Source: Camellia lanceoleosa (taxonomy: Eukaryota > Streptophyta > Magnoliopsida > Ericales > Theaceae). From it: DNA of 64,000 bases. Under the pieces are notes generated by a model. The model had not been told where the DNA came from. It saw only the letters and a program-made list of their open reading frames with translations, and did not search any database. The stretch lies in the NCBI GenBank assembly GCA_025200525.1, contig CM045761.1:45578190-45642189 (forward strand), in the 5' to 3' direction. Position numbers and translations under genes: made by a program. This document shows positions 24,323-36,474 of this stretch, one piece after another. Within the stretch, counting starts at the first letter, position 1, and each line of letters begins with the position of its first letter.

Positions 24323-25050
24323 TCTATACTATATATTAAGCAAAAGGAGATTTTTAACTCACAGGCCTTGTGAGAACTTCAATATCCTAATCTTAATTTT
24401 TTAATTTTTTGATTTAAAAAAAAAAAAAAAAACTCAGCATTTATTGTTTCTCCCAACCCAACCTCAACATTTATTAACTTCTCCTAACTCACAATCCCTT
24501 TTGACTTCTCTCATAATTACTGCAACACATTTTTTAATTTCTCTCATACATTATGGTTACACACAAAAATAAAGAAGATAAGAATTTAGCTATACATCTC
24601 AAAAAAATATAATATCTAAATTTGAATTATAATTTAGTAATATAATTATGTAATATTTATATATATCTATCAAAATTTTAAATCACTTAATGAGACAAAT
24701 TAATCAATTCTTTTAAAAATATTAATTTTTTAATTTACAAAATAGATTAAAAAAATATTAACTAATTTATTTATTTAATAACAAAAATATTTCATAATTT
24801 CTCCATCCTAATCTCTCTCACCAATTTCAAAAAAAAAAAAAAAAATTTAAAACTTGCATTCATTTTCTCTTTCCCAAAAAATCAGATAATATTTTTTATT
24901 AAAATTGTAGATATCTAACTATATCTTATATATTATATTATAACATAAATAAATAAAAAAAATAAAAAAAAATTCTTTAAAGCTTATCTAATAATAATAA
25001 TAATAATTTTTTTTAATTTATAAAGTTCCGTTCATAGCATGGATTACCGC
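24323..25050 (+). mobile_element. Helitron, degenerate 3' end
   Basis: 5' TCTATACTATATATTAAG at 24323 after TA. The 3' hairpin near 25027-25045 is decayed (TTCCGTTCATAGCATGG). The body differs from its left neighbours and is shared with 25087-26524. Confidence 0.6.
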
Positions 25051-25086
25051 TATCTATATACCTATCTATATATATATATATATATA

Positions 25087-26490
25087 TCTATACTATATAT
25101 TAAGCAAAAAGAAGTTTTTAACCCCAAGGCCTGTAGGAGCTCCAGTCTCCTAATCCTAATTTTCTAATTTTTTGATTTAAAAAAAAAAATCTCAACATTT
25201 ATTGACTTCTCCCAACCCAACCTCAGCATTTATTGACTTTTCCCAACCCACAATCCCTTTGACTTCTCTCATAATTATTACAATATCCATTTCAATTTCT
25301 CCCATTAACTATGGTTACACACAAAAATAAAAAATAAAAAATATAAGAATTTAGCTATAGATCTCAAAAAGATATAACATCGAAATTTGAATTATGATTT
25401 AATAATATAATTATGTATTTTTTTTTATGTATATCTATCAAAATTTTAAATCACTTAATAGGACAAATTAATCAATTTTCCAAAATTATTTATTTTTTAT
25501 TTACAAAATAGATTAAAAAAAACTATTGATTGATTTATTTATTTAATAACAAAAATATTTCATAATCTCTCTCTCCTAATCTCTCTCATAAATTTTCAAA
25601 AAAAATTATTAAAATTTGCATTCATTTTCACTTCTCCAAAAAATTAGATAGGAGATCCAATCTTCTAATCCTAATTTTTAAATTTTTTGATTTAAAAAAA
25701 AAATCTTAGCATTTATTGACTTCTCACAACCTAACCTCAGCATTTATTGACTTTTCCCAACCCACAATCCATTTTGACTTCTCTCATAATTATTGCAACA
25801 CACTTTTCAATTTCTCTCATACACTATGGTTATACACAAAAGTTAAAAAAAAAAAAAAGGATAAGAATTTAGTTATAGATCTCAAAAAGATATAACATCT
25901 AAATTTGAATTGTGATTTAATAATATAATTATTTATTTTTTTTATGTATATCTATCAAAATTTTAAATTACTTAATGGGACAAATTAATCAATTTTTCGA
26001 AATTATTGATTTTTAATTTACAAAATAGATTAAAAAAACTATTGACTGATTTATTTATTTAATAACAAAAATATTTCATAATCTTTCCCTCCTAATCTCT
26101 CTCACAAATTTTCAAAAAAAAAAAAAAAATATTAAAACTTGCATTCATTTTCTCTTCCCCAAAAAATTAGAAAATATTTTCTATTAAAGTTGTAGATATC
26201 TACCTATATTTTATATATTATATTATAACATAACAAAAAAAACTAAAAAACTAAAAAAGAATCTTTAAAGTTTATCTAAATAAACTTTAAATCAATAAAA
26301 CTCACATGTCTATCACATATCTAACTCACATCATAACTTATCTAAATAATAATAATTAAAAACAAATGAAAACCATGGATAAATTAAATTTTAAAAAAAA
26401 AAAGATACCCACAACTCCATCTTAAATAAATTGAAAAAAAAAATACCCGAATAGAAATCACACAAAAATAAAAATAAAAATAAAATGATA

Positions 26491-26524
<34 letters not shown>
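25087..26524 (+). mobile_element. Helitron with internal tandem duplication
   Basis: 5' TCTATACTATATATTAAG at 25087, following an (AT)n tract. The body contains two ~515-bp tandem copies (about 25135-25647 and 25648-26165). It runs into AT-rich DNA and a (TATC)n microsatellite at about 26490-26524. No 3' hairpin found. Confidence 0.58.
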
Positions 26525-26529
<5 letters not shown>

Positions 26530-26942
26530 ACTATATATTAAGCAAAATGGGGTTTTTAACCCCCAAGGCCTATGGAAGTTTCAAAATCCCAATCTGAATT
26601 TTTAAAATTTTTTATTTAAAAAAAAAAAACTCAGCATTTATTGATTTGGTCAAAATCCCATAATTAGCATTTATTAACTTTTTTCAATCCACATATCTTT
26701 CCACATGCCTGCAATTATTGATTTGGTCAAAATCCCTTGATCAGCATTTAAAATCTCCTTATACAAATAATTATAGATACAATTCGTGTATAGTTACTAC
26801 AGCACCCTTTTCAACTTCTCTCATACATTATGGCTAGAGATAAGAAAAAAATCTTAAAAAACATAATTTATATATTAAAAAAAATCTAAAACAAATATAA
26901 ATATCTATAATTATTTCGTACATAGCACGTGTGATAGGCTAG
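26525..26942 (+). mobile_element. Complete 418-bp Helitron
   Basis: 5' TCTATACTATATATTAAG and 3' TTTCGTACATAGCACGTG with GATAGGCTAG at 26942: both termini present, hairpin with mismatches. Abuts the (TATC)n microsatellite on the left and another Helitron on the right. The clearest unit-length element of the cluster. Confidence 0.72.
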
Positions 26943-27558
26943 TCTATACTATATATTAAACGAAAAGGGATTTTTAACCCCAAGTCTTGTGGGAACTCCA
27001 ATCTCCTAATTTAAATTTTTTGATTTTTTGATTTAAAAAAATAAAAAAACCTTAGCATTTATTAATTTCTCTCAACCCCCAAGTCTTACCCTCATAATAA
27101 CACTTTAATGTATTAAGAACAAGCATAAAAAAAATTCTTTAAAATCCAACACACATGAATTTCTTGAAAAGTCCCAACACATATGATTATTATCCCTCAT
27201 AATAACACTTTAATACATTAAAATTTCTTGAAAAGTCTAATACATATGATTATTATCAAAATGTTAAACTTTAATATAATATGATAAAAAAAGAAGACAT
27301 TTAATTCCTTAAATAGTCCAACACATATGATTATTATCAAAATATTAAACTTTAATGTAATATAATAATAAAAAAGAAGATATTTGATTTTTTGAAAAGT
27401 CTAAAACATATGATTATTATCAAAATATTAAACTTTAATATAATATAAAAAAAAAGAAGGCATTTAAATAAATAAAATAAAATAAAATAAAATAAAATAA
27501 AATAAAAAATAGACATTTAAAAATCGCAATTCATATATATAGATAATTATAATCTATA
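26943..27558 (+). mobile_element. Helitron, 3' hairpin missing
   Basis: 5' TCTATACTATATATTAAAC immediately after the previous 3' CTAG. The body has several AACACTTTAATG and CATATGATTATTATC units and an (AAAAT)n microsatellite near 27470-27510. Confidence 0.58.
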
Positions 27559-28531
27559 TCTATACTATATATTAAGTAAAAGGGAGTTTCTAACCCCCAA
27601 GGCCTGTGGAAGTTCTAATATGTTAATTCTAATTTTCTAATTTTTTGTTTTTTAAAAAAAAAGAATTAATCTCAGCATTTATTAATTTCTCTCAACCCAC
27701 AAGACTTTTTGATTTCTCTCATAATTACTGCAGTACCTTTTCTAAAACAAATAATTTGTATATTAAAAAAAATTTAAAACAAATATAAATATCCATATCT
27801 ATATCTATCTATTTATTTATATCTATCTCTAACCCACAAGTTTTGTGAGAGTTCCAGTATCTAAACCTTAATTTCTTAATTTTTTTGATTTTTTTTTAAA
27901 AAAAAACTCAGCACTTATTAAATTCTTCCAAGTCTTTTTAACTTCTCCAATACACACACTATTTTTAACTTTTCATATACCTATTGCAAACAGTGAGTCT
28001 CCTTTTTATTTTCTCCTTCTTGACTTCTCACTTCTACATTTTCAACTTCAGTGACCATGTATGCAAACAGTCAGTCTTCTTTTTATTTTCTCCTTCTTGA
28101 CTTTTTCTTTTATTTATTATTTTAATATTGTAGTTAGATAACGCATAAAAATATTTGTGATTTGTTTAGCGAATAAAAAATTATAATTTAATTTTTTTAA
28201 TATGATTGAAGTTAGATAAATGTAAACCCTCATAAAGAGAAAAATGTGATTATAATTAGTTGAATGATTCTTTTTTTTTCAAAATGTGATTGTAGTTAGT
28301 TTAATAATTCTTTTTTTATTTTATTTATTTTATTATGGGAAAAATACGATGTGATTGTAGTTTGTTCAATGACTATTTTTTTTTAATATGATTGTTGTAG
28401 TTAGTTCAATGATTTTTTTTTTAATGTTATTTAATCTTTTTATTTACTATTTTAATTTTATTTTTAATATTATTAAAATTAAATAAACATAAACACTCAA
28501 AAAAAAAATATAGTATATATATATGGGAAAT

Positions 28532-28565
<34 letters not shown>

Positions 28566-28987
28566 GTGGATTGGATTGGTTCTCACCAGCCGTCCCCCCT
28601 CTTCAATACTTCAATTTCTCTGAAATTGATATTTTTCCTATTTTTCTATTTTTATTGAAAAAACGTGTAAAATAGTTAAGTGGTTATATGACATTAAAAA
28701 GTCAAAAAAATATTTTTTTTGACTTTTAATTCAATTGTTAAAATGGGCCAAACATGCATGATTTATTTATATATTAAAAAAATCTAAAATAAATATAAAA
28801 TATTTATAATTATCCTGTGCATAACACGAGTGATACATTTTTCAACTTTACTTATACACTATAGTTAATAAAAATATTATTAAATTATTTTTATAAAAAA
28901 TCTTAAAAAACATAGTTTATTTATTAAAAAAAAATCTAAAATAGATATAAAATAATTATAATTATCCCGTGCATAATACGAGTGATA
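27559..28987 (+). mobile_element. Helitron fragments and simple repeats
   Basis: A 5' end at 27559 (TCTATACTATATATTAAG) and a partial second element near 27830. Two 3' termini lie in tandem near 28812-28832 (CCTGTGCATAACACGAG) and 28965-28985 (CCCGTGCATAATACGAG), which also marks a duplicated terminus. Between them is gene-free DNA, with a pure (GA)n tract at about 28535-28562. Confidence 0.5.
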
Positions 28988-30206
28988 AATTAATCTTTTA
29001 ATAAGTGAAAATTACTTTTTAAATTATCTGTTTCTCATCTTACCGTACATAAAAACATCGTGGGACGCGGAGGAAAACAGATGGAAAATAGCTGGCCTTT
29101 TTTTTTTGGCTCTCACTACTTTTATTATAGTTCATTTGGAAAAGTCTCTGTTACACATTTTTCAAAAGATATGTATTATATGTATCTTATAATTAAAGAA
29201 AAAAATAATATAATTATATATTTTATGAATCATAATTAAAAAAAAATTATAACCAAATATTATATGAGACATAACTAAAAATTTAATAAATTATAATTAA
29301 AATATTATCATAATTAAATAAAAAAAATAATATAATTAAAAGGACATATACTACACCTTTCAAGAGGTGTATATCGCGAATTTTTCAAAGGAAAAGAATC
29401 TGGACCCTCTCTGGGGGTCACTCCCATGACCCCCCACAGGCCTTTGTTGGCCAATAAATTTTTTTTTTTTTTTTTTTTTCTCCTTCTTCAATCACTAATC
29501 CTTATGTGTGTGTGTGTGTGTGTGGGGAGTGATGGGGGTGGCGGATCCCAAATTATAAACCAAGTAATCGGTGGTGTGAGCCAAAGAGAGAGCTAGCTAT
29601 AGAAGATGACAAGTAATGAACTGATAGGATGTGCTTTTGGGGACCATTTGTATGCTTAACTGGAATGGAATGGATTAATTGATACTTTTGTTTATTTTTA
29701 TTATATTTACATTTGGGTTATTACACTACAGTAGTATCAGAAATATAAAATAATAATAAAAAATACATGAAAAAATTTATAATTTTAATTATTAATTTAT
29801 ATAATTTTTTTTTACTAATTTGTTATTATTTTTGCATAATTTTTTAAACTAAGTTATTATTATTTTTTTGAAACTCCATTTCCCCTTCACATTTCGAAGC
29901 GGTAGCTGAGTTGGAAGGCCTTGACGTTCAAGGACGAAATCAGATTTTAGTCTTCTAGAGGGCCAAAACTTAAATAAAAATGTGAGTAAGGTTAGAGATT
30001 CATAATTTATCCACAATTATATGATAATGAATTGGGCATTATATGGCTGAATTTGTGACTCAAAAAAAAAATTAACATGTAATTTGCAATCAAGAGATAA
30101 GTTCAAAAGAAAAAGAAAAAAAAACTTCAAATTAAAAGAAGAGAGAAAATAAAAATATAAGAATAAAAAAATTACAAAAGACAAAAGAAAAAAAAGAACA
30201 TATGAA
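28988..30206. other. Gene-free stretch with small repeats
   Basis: Contains a poly-T run (29459-29479), a (TG)n microsatellite (about 29503-29523), and a MITE-like block about 29131-29385 with inverted TTTTTCAAA / TTTGAAAAA-type ends. A TAGCTGAGTTGG motif at 29902-29913 equals a tRNA A box, but no B box follows convincingly. No protein-coding signal. Confidence 0.45.
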
Positions 30207-30215
30207 TTACTTTAA

Positions 30216-31385
30216 GGAAAAATTACCAGTAAATCCTATGTTGTAGAAAGTTAAACCATTTAGTCCTACAAGTTTTCTTATGCACCATTTAGTCCCACTA
30301 TCTACATCAGCAACATCAACAATATCATTAACATCATCAAAACATTAGCTACATTAGCAACATTAACTGTACCAATCGACAATATCAAACATTAACAAAA
30401 CATCATCAAAAAAATATATATATATGTGAACATCATCAACATCATGATGTTCTTCAACCCTTGTGAATCATTCTATGCAATCATTCTATTTTACCAATAT
30501 AGTTGAAGAAGTTGGGAATTATTAACAAATTAAAAATAAATAAATAAATAAATCAGACTTAATGGGCTGTTATGAATCATTGATTACCATAGTTTGAGGA
30601 ACGCCTGAACAAAAGCGTACACAAGGAGAACAGCAGCAGCCGCCTCCTGTGGCTCTTCTACACCGCCGCGGCTCTATGCCTGTGAAGATTTCGAGAAGCC
30701 CAATCGAAGGCGATAATGAGGTCCATGACCCAATCACGAGTTAGGATTCCCTCAGAGGGATAAGAGATGGGGATTTGGGGAGGAGTTGGAGATGATGGTG
30801 GAATATGGGTTTGGTTGTTGTCATCGGAAGAAGATAAAGATCGAAAGAGGCCGAGGAGATGTGGGTTTTTGAGATGTGTTCCGAATCAGATCTGGGTTTC
30901 TGAGATGTGTTTCGAATCAGATCTGAGTTTCGATCTGAGATGTTTTTAATGTTATGATGATGTTTGTTCAAAAAAATTGTTAGGACGATGTTTGATCAAA
31001 AAAAATTGTTATGATGATGATGTTTGATCAGAAAAAATTGTTTAATCGTTATTTTTGATGTTTGATGTTATTTTAATTGTTATTTTGATGTTTAATCGTT
31101 ATTTAAAAAATTATTTAATCGTTATTTTTTATGTTGTTTTGATGATATTGTATGATGTTTTGATGTTTGATGTTTGATATTCTTTTGATGATGATGTTTG
31201 ATGTTGTTTCGATGATGTTACTTATAAATCTGATGTTTGATGTTTTGATGTTCGATGGATAATGTTTGATGTCGATGATGTTTAATGGTCATTAATATTG
31301 GGATAAGACCTAACGGTTCATAAGAAAATTCATAGGACCAAATGGGTTACAAGATACAAATTTGAGATTTATTGGTACATGCCCC
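30216..31385. mobile_element. MULE, 1.17 kb, possible Pack-MULE
   Basis: Flanked by perfect 9-bp duplications TTACTTTAA at 30207-30215 and 31386-31394, the Mutator signature. The terminal inverted repeats are about 65 bp, gap-free but diverged (for example CCATTTAGTCCTA at the left against CCATTTGGTCCTA). No transposase. The interior is not uniform: CATCA/GATGTTTGATG simple repeats near both ends enclose a GC-rich 30590-30950 block unlike other DNA nearby. That block opens short frames on both strands and could be a captured host-gene fragment. Confidence 0.8.
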
Positions 31386-31394
31386 TTACTTTAA

Positions 31395-32334
31395 AAAAAA
31401 AAAAAAAAACAGAATAAAGAAGAGCCAGTATTCCAAAAACATTAAATAATTTCTCTAATACACATTACATTGGTAAAAAAACAAAAATACGCAAATAAAA
31501 GTGAAGCGGGGCGGGCCACGGCCCCTTCCAGTCCCCATAGGTTTATTGAAAGACCTTGACGTTGTTGAATTGGAAAAATCGTCTAATTTCTAAGTCAAGT
31601 CAGCAACCCCCTGGGTCTTACGCGTGGAGATTATTCCTGTCACAATCTTAAATTATTTTGGAGTGTATTTAAATTCCGAATTTAAACAAAAATTAAAAAA
31701 AAAAAAATATGTGTGAAATAATTATATTTTATATATTTTTTCCTTTTCCTTTTTTCTTTTTAAATGTCTGCCCAAATGTATGACATAAACACAATTTTAA
31801 ATTTAAGTCTTGTTAGTTAAAACTTAAAAAGTCAGATATTTTTTTTAAAATTATTTTTGTCCTTTTCAAAATTTTTATCTACTTTAAGTCAAAATCTTAC
31901 TTCTCAAAAATAAAGAAAAGTCAATTCATTTAAAAATAATTAGGGAAAAATCTTTTCTAAGTTCTAGCTCATTGAAAATCACTACAAAAAATTAAAATTT
32001 TAGAAACCAAAATTTACGAATAAAATTATTTTTTACGGATAAAATATTTTAATTGTGAAAAATGTCATTGTTATATTTTTAGCAACTAAAATTAGAAATC
32101 ATTGATAAATTATTATCTTTTTTAGATCAAAATTTTTCTCTCAAAAAATAAATCTTTTTGAGATTAAATTATTTTGTTCTTAAAAGTATATTTATTAGTG
32201 ACATTTTCAAATTATCGCTAAAAGTTTTATTTTGACTTTTTAAGACGATCTTTTAACGATTATCTTCACGACGATAGAAATTGGTCCCTAAATGTCTTTT
32301 ACAACAAAATTTTCACTTTTAGGAATCAAAAAAT
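31395..32334. other. Gene-free AT-rich stretch
   Basis: CACTACAAAAAA at about 31981 could be one end of a CACTA-type element, but no matching opposite end is present. Otherwise nothing is recognised. Confidence 0.45.
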
Positions 32335-32653
32335 TTTGGTTTGCATTTGGGAGATGAGTTTTAGAAAAAAATTTCTAAAAAATTGTTTTGTTTTAGTTTT
32401 TCTCAAAAAATTTCCAAAATCACTTTCTCTCTCTTACACATCAATCAATCACTTTTTTTCTCTCCTCTCTCATTTTCAATCATTTTTTCTCTCACACACA
32501 ACTATTCAAATTCTCCTAAAATATCAAATCATTCCAAACTCTCAAAAAAATAACTCTCCCAAAATATACAACCAAACAAATCAAAAAAATTTCTAAATTC
32601 TCTCCTCAAAATTTTTTTCAAAAACAACTCTTCCAAAAACAAACTAAACAAGC
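32335..32653. mobile_element. MITE, about 320 bp
   Basis: Left TTTGGTTTGCATTTGGGAGA and right CAAACTAAACAAGCC are roughly inverted. Interior CT-rich and AAAATTT-rich arms are also complementary. The open frame inside is a low-complexity artefact. Confidence 0.45.
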
Positions 32654-33284
32654 CGTTGATTTTTGTTATATTGAATTTGTTTTCTAGTTGAGATCCTTAC
32701 AATTTTAATTTTTTAAAAAATAAAAATAAAAATTAATGTAAGTAGTCAAAAATAACTTTATAGCCTTAAAAAAGCCTCAGGTTGTCCACGATTCTCCATG
32801 GTTTTTTTTTTTTTTTTTTTTTTTTTAACTGTTGTTGGCGTAGTTACATCAACATTCATCGGCTGCCCCGTCTTAGCCTCAACCACCATCACCAATGTCA
32901 CCATAGTGATACACATCTACATTTGCAATTTGCAATTTGCAATTTGCTCACATTATCTTATTATCTTAGTGGGATAACTCTAAAAGTTTGGCTTGGCTTG
33001 GTGGATAAGATCTAAGACTTATGAGTTTGCTTCGTTTAAGATCTCAAATTTGACTCTTCTAGCCAGCAAAAACTGATTGGAGTGAGAGACTCCAGGCATA
33101 ACCTTATTTTGAAAGACTTATTATGTCATGTGTTTTATATATAATCTGACTTTATTCAATATTTAACAAAAATATAGTAGAATAATCTAAGTGTAATAAG
33201 ATAATATTTTGCTCGAATTGGTTACACTTTTCTATTAAATTTTTTTTTATATAGAATCATGTATAAATCACAAATTTGATATTA
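32654..33284. other. Gene-free stretch, SINE-like patch
   Basis: Poly-T at about 32801-32826 and an AATTTGC triplication near 32925-32948. The patch 32990-33110 (GGCTTGGTGGATAAGATC and AAGATCTCAAATTTGACTC) resembles tRNA-derived SINE A and B boxes. No target duplication was identified, so this is weak. Confidence 0.35.
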
Positions 33285-33690
33285 ATTAAGAGGAATTTTC
33301 AAGGTTTTTGTTTTTGTTTTTTTAATGAAAGAAGCACAATTCTGTCACATTAGTTTTTAAAAATAATTATTCCTGAAAATATGAGTTACCTCGAAACCCT
33401 ATCTGGATATACATATAGAAAATTAAGATTCAATCAAAATTATATGTAAATGGAAAATTTTGGATTCGAAATTTATTTATTGCATGATATAACTTAAAAT
33501 TTTCAATTACGAGTGATATAAGTAATGAATGATATACAAACACAAAAGTCATAAATAAATTTTATACAAAATGATGTGTCACATTTGTATTCATTCATTT
33601 AAAAAAAAAAATAAACAAAAAACAATAACTTGTTATATATTAAATATTAAAGGACACCAAGCCTCTTCCATATAAGCCCCTCAGACGTTC

Positions 33691-33698
33691 TATATAAA
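33691..33698 (+). promoter_or_regulatory. TATA box of gene copy 2
   Basis: TATATAAA, 456 bp before the ATG, in a conserved context (GTTC before, CCCCTTCCCTTC after). The leader downstream has a (GA)n tract at 33817-33846, expanded relative to copy 1. Confidence 0.65.
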
Positions 33699-33807
33699 CC
33701 CCTTCCCTTCTCCCTCTCCCCCCGGACCTCCTCACCAACACCTCTATCTCTCTCTCTCTCTTCCCCACCTCCTCGCCTTGCTTGTCTTATGCAACTCTTT
33801 TCTTTTT

Positions 33808-33849
<42 letters not shown>

Positions 33850-34153
33850 TGTGTGCTACTTTTCTTCATTATTCCATTATTTGCTAATCAGAGTTCACAC
33901 ACTCTGCTTCTTTTCTCTATCTTCCTTTCTTATTCTCACACACAGACCACACACTGTTTTTTTTTTTTTTTTTCGATTTACCCATCTCAGAAAAAACTTC
34001 TCTTTCACCTTCAATTCTGAATTTCATCTATAATTATCCCTCCCCTCCCTGTTTTTTCTGATCAAAACTGTGTCTCTTTCCTCTCATTTTCTTGTTAGAA
34101 ACATCATCCCATAATCTCGTTCTCTGCAAATTTACATATTACTAGGTCCATCA

Positions 34154-34396
34154 ATGGCAACTCCTTCCTCCAACCCCTCAAAAAAACCAAACACAAGCCC
34201 TCCTCCAAAGAGAGGACAGATCAAAGCTCAAATGTTTGAGAGCTTGTCGGAGACATTAGTCTCTGCGGCCTCAAAAGCAAAGGAAGCACTTGTTAGGATC
34301 ACGAGACAAAGCGGTGGCAGCAGTGGCGGCTCCACCACGACGACTGTGAGTCCACCGCCCAGCACCTACACCTCCAATGGCAATTCCGATCCCTAG
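34154..34396 (+). CDS. Small basic plant protein, copy 2
   Basis: 80 residues, with the same start context and tandem TAG stops as copy 1. By eye the two coding regions differ at 12 nucleotides, 7 amino-acid-changing and 5 silent, with no indel. The core PPPKRGQIKAQMFESL and the helix ETLVSAASKAKEALVRITR are identical. Changes fall at residues 14, 32, 52, 53, 63, 64 and 73. That pattern suggests both copies have been under some constraint, but the sample is small. Family not recognised. Leader, TATA box and 3' region are also kept, so this is a genomic duplicate and not a processed copy. Confidence 0.78.
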   Translation: MATPSSNPSKKPNTSPPPKRGQIKAQMFESLSETLVSAASKAKEALVRITRQSGGSSGGSTTTTVSPPPSTYTSNGNSDP

Positions 34397-34904
34397 TAGC
34401 CTCAAACAAAATTCACTCATCTTTTTAGATCAATAACGATAGAAATGCAAAATATTTTTTTTAAAAATGCACAAAATACAAGGTTGGAAATGGCCCACAC
34501 TTTGCCAGACAAAATGCAATCCTGTGTACTTTTTTGCGAAAATGTTTTTGCATATGTAGCTTTACTGATTTTAGATTTAAACTATGGGTTTCCAATCAAA
34601 ATTGTTTTTTCATTTGTTTCTACAATGTTTTGTTTTTTAAATTCACTACTGAATTTTCAGTTTTTAGTTTGTCTAGTATATATCACATACCTCTTCTTTT
34701 CTTGTCTATGTGACTTAGGAGGAGACGACATGTTTGAGGGAGATAGGTTGTATTTGGATTTCACTTTTGAATTTTTTTCTACCTATTGAGGCCTGTTATC
34801 TGTAATATACAGTGAAAATTTAAAAAAAAAAAAAAAAAATTTATTGGAAACAATAATTTCATTTTTTGGTGTACATAATGTTGGATATTGGTAGAATATA
34901 ACTA

Positions 34905-35157
34905 ATGTTAGTCTGGATGTGGGTTGATTTTTTGACTTTTTGATTATTTTAGACTGGGATTAAAAAGCCTTGTGATAGGCTTTTTAGTTTTTTTGACTTT
35001 TGTAAGAGAAAAAATGAAATGATTAGTGGTTGGATGTAATGTTTTGTCTTATTAAATTAAAAAGTTTATTTTATTTTTTTATAGCTAAAATAGTCAAAAA
35101 ATAAAAATAAAAAATAAAATAAAAAAAATAAAAGCCTCACATTCCAAACGAAGGCCA
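34905..35157. mobile_element. MITE-like block shared by both copies
   Basis: Ends roughly inverted (TTAGTCTGGATGTGGG and CCTCACATTCCAAACGAAGG), with TTTTTGACTTTT / AAAATAGTCAAAAA arms. The homologous block at about 8095-8340 shows the insertion is older than the duplication. Confidence 0.4.
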
Positions 35158-35309
35158 TATGATGTTTGGTTGCTCTTGATAATGGGTGTGCATGTTGGAG
35201 AAAGTCTTGTGGACTTTTCGTTGGCACTTGCATGGTTTTCTTTGTCTATCCATTTCATTTGGATAAAGAATTTTCCATTTCATCTAAAATGTACTACTAA
35301 AATATAAAA

Positions 35310-35620
35310 GGATAAATTTACTTAAAACACAGATTGTATCACAAATATCTTATTATGATAATTTTTTTATTTAATAAAATTAATTAAAAAAAGAAAATTC
35401 ATAACTACTTTCCTAAATAATAATAAAATTACAAAAATTATTAATTAAAATATATTTCTAACATAATTAAATTTTATTAATTGACTTGATGATTTATTAA
35501 TAAAATGAGCCATTTTTTTTATAAAATTAAAAACTTTAAAGGGTGGGATGTAATGTTCAAAATCACATAGAGAAATTTATATTTTAAACAAATCTCAGGA
35601 GGTGTATTTATAATTTTTCT
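35310..35620. repeat. Dispersed 'TACAAATACCCCC' family, copy 2
   Basis: The positional partner of 8650-8985 in the duplicated block. The right end reads GGTGTATTTATAATTT. Confidence 0.5.
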
Positions 35621-36194
35621 AATATAAAATTAATGTTACCATAAATTTTTAAAACTTTCTTCAATTTTGTTTTTAAAATTTAAAATCAAGAATTGATGAT
35701 GTGCATTTTTTATTGCAATTAATAATAAAATGATAAATCTCTATTCCATTCACAAAATTGAGAAAGAATTTAAAAATAATATAATGAAAAATGTTAAGAA
35801 CTCTAAATATTTTACTAATATTTTTACTAAATGTCTCACATGAATGGTTATTATTTGTTCTAACTCAACTCAATCAAAAAGAGTTTGATCTAATAGCCAA
35901 GAAGTAAGAGACACCTAATAAATAGAAATGTTTTGAATATGCTAGAATAGTATTTATATGAGTGAAATAATATTGTCAAAATTAAAATTTTAGCACTGCC
36001 ATTTATATTATTATATAAAATTAACTCATAAGTTAGTATGGATGCCATAACGTCTTTTACTTCTGTAAAATATTCTGTTCTATATAACTACTATCCAACT
36101 ATTTCAAATTCAATTCTTTTAGTATAAATCATAAATATTAAAATACGGATTGTCTCCTATAATTAGCTTAAAATATGAATTGTTGCCTGAGATT

Positions 36195-36470
36195 TATAAA
36201 ATTATAAATACCCCCTTGTCGAAATTTTGTATTTAACAGAATTAATTAGAAAAATAAAATTCTTAATTATTCTTTTATACAATAATAAAATTACCTAAAT
36301 TATTAATTAAAATAAATTTCTGACATCACTAAAAATTATTAATTGACTTAATAATTTATTAATAAAATGGATTATTTGTTATGAAGTTAGAAACTTTAAG
36401 AAATGAAATATAATTTTCAAAAATGCAAAGACAAAATCGTATTTTAAACAAATTTCAAAAAATATATTTA
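36195..36470. repeat. Dispersed 'TACAAATACCCCC' family, copy 3
   Basis: Begins ATTATAAATACCCCCTTG and ends TATATTTATAAT, with the same internal ATTATTAATT and TTGACTTAATAATTTATTAATAAA blocks. Absent at the paralogous site near 9600. Confidence 0.55.
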
Positions 36471-36474
36471 TAAT

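Noticed and set aside
29902..29913. tRNA gene from a TAGCTGAGTTGG A box
   Set aside because: No cloverleaf, B box or acceptor stem can be formed. At most a decayed SINE.
31981..32334. CACTACAAAAAA as a CACTA transposon end
   Set aside because: No matching inverted end or 3-bp target duplication nearby.
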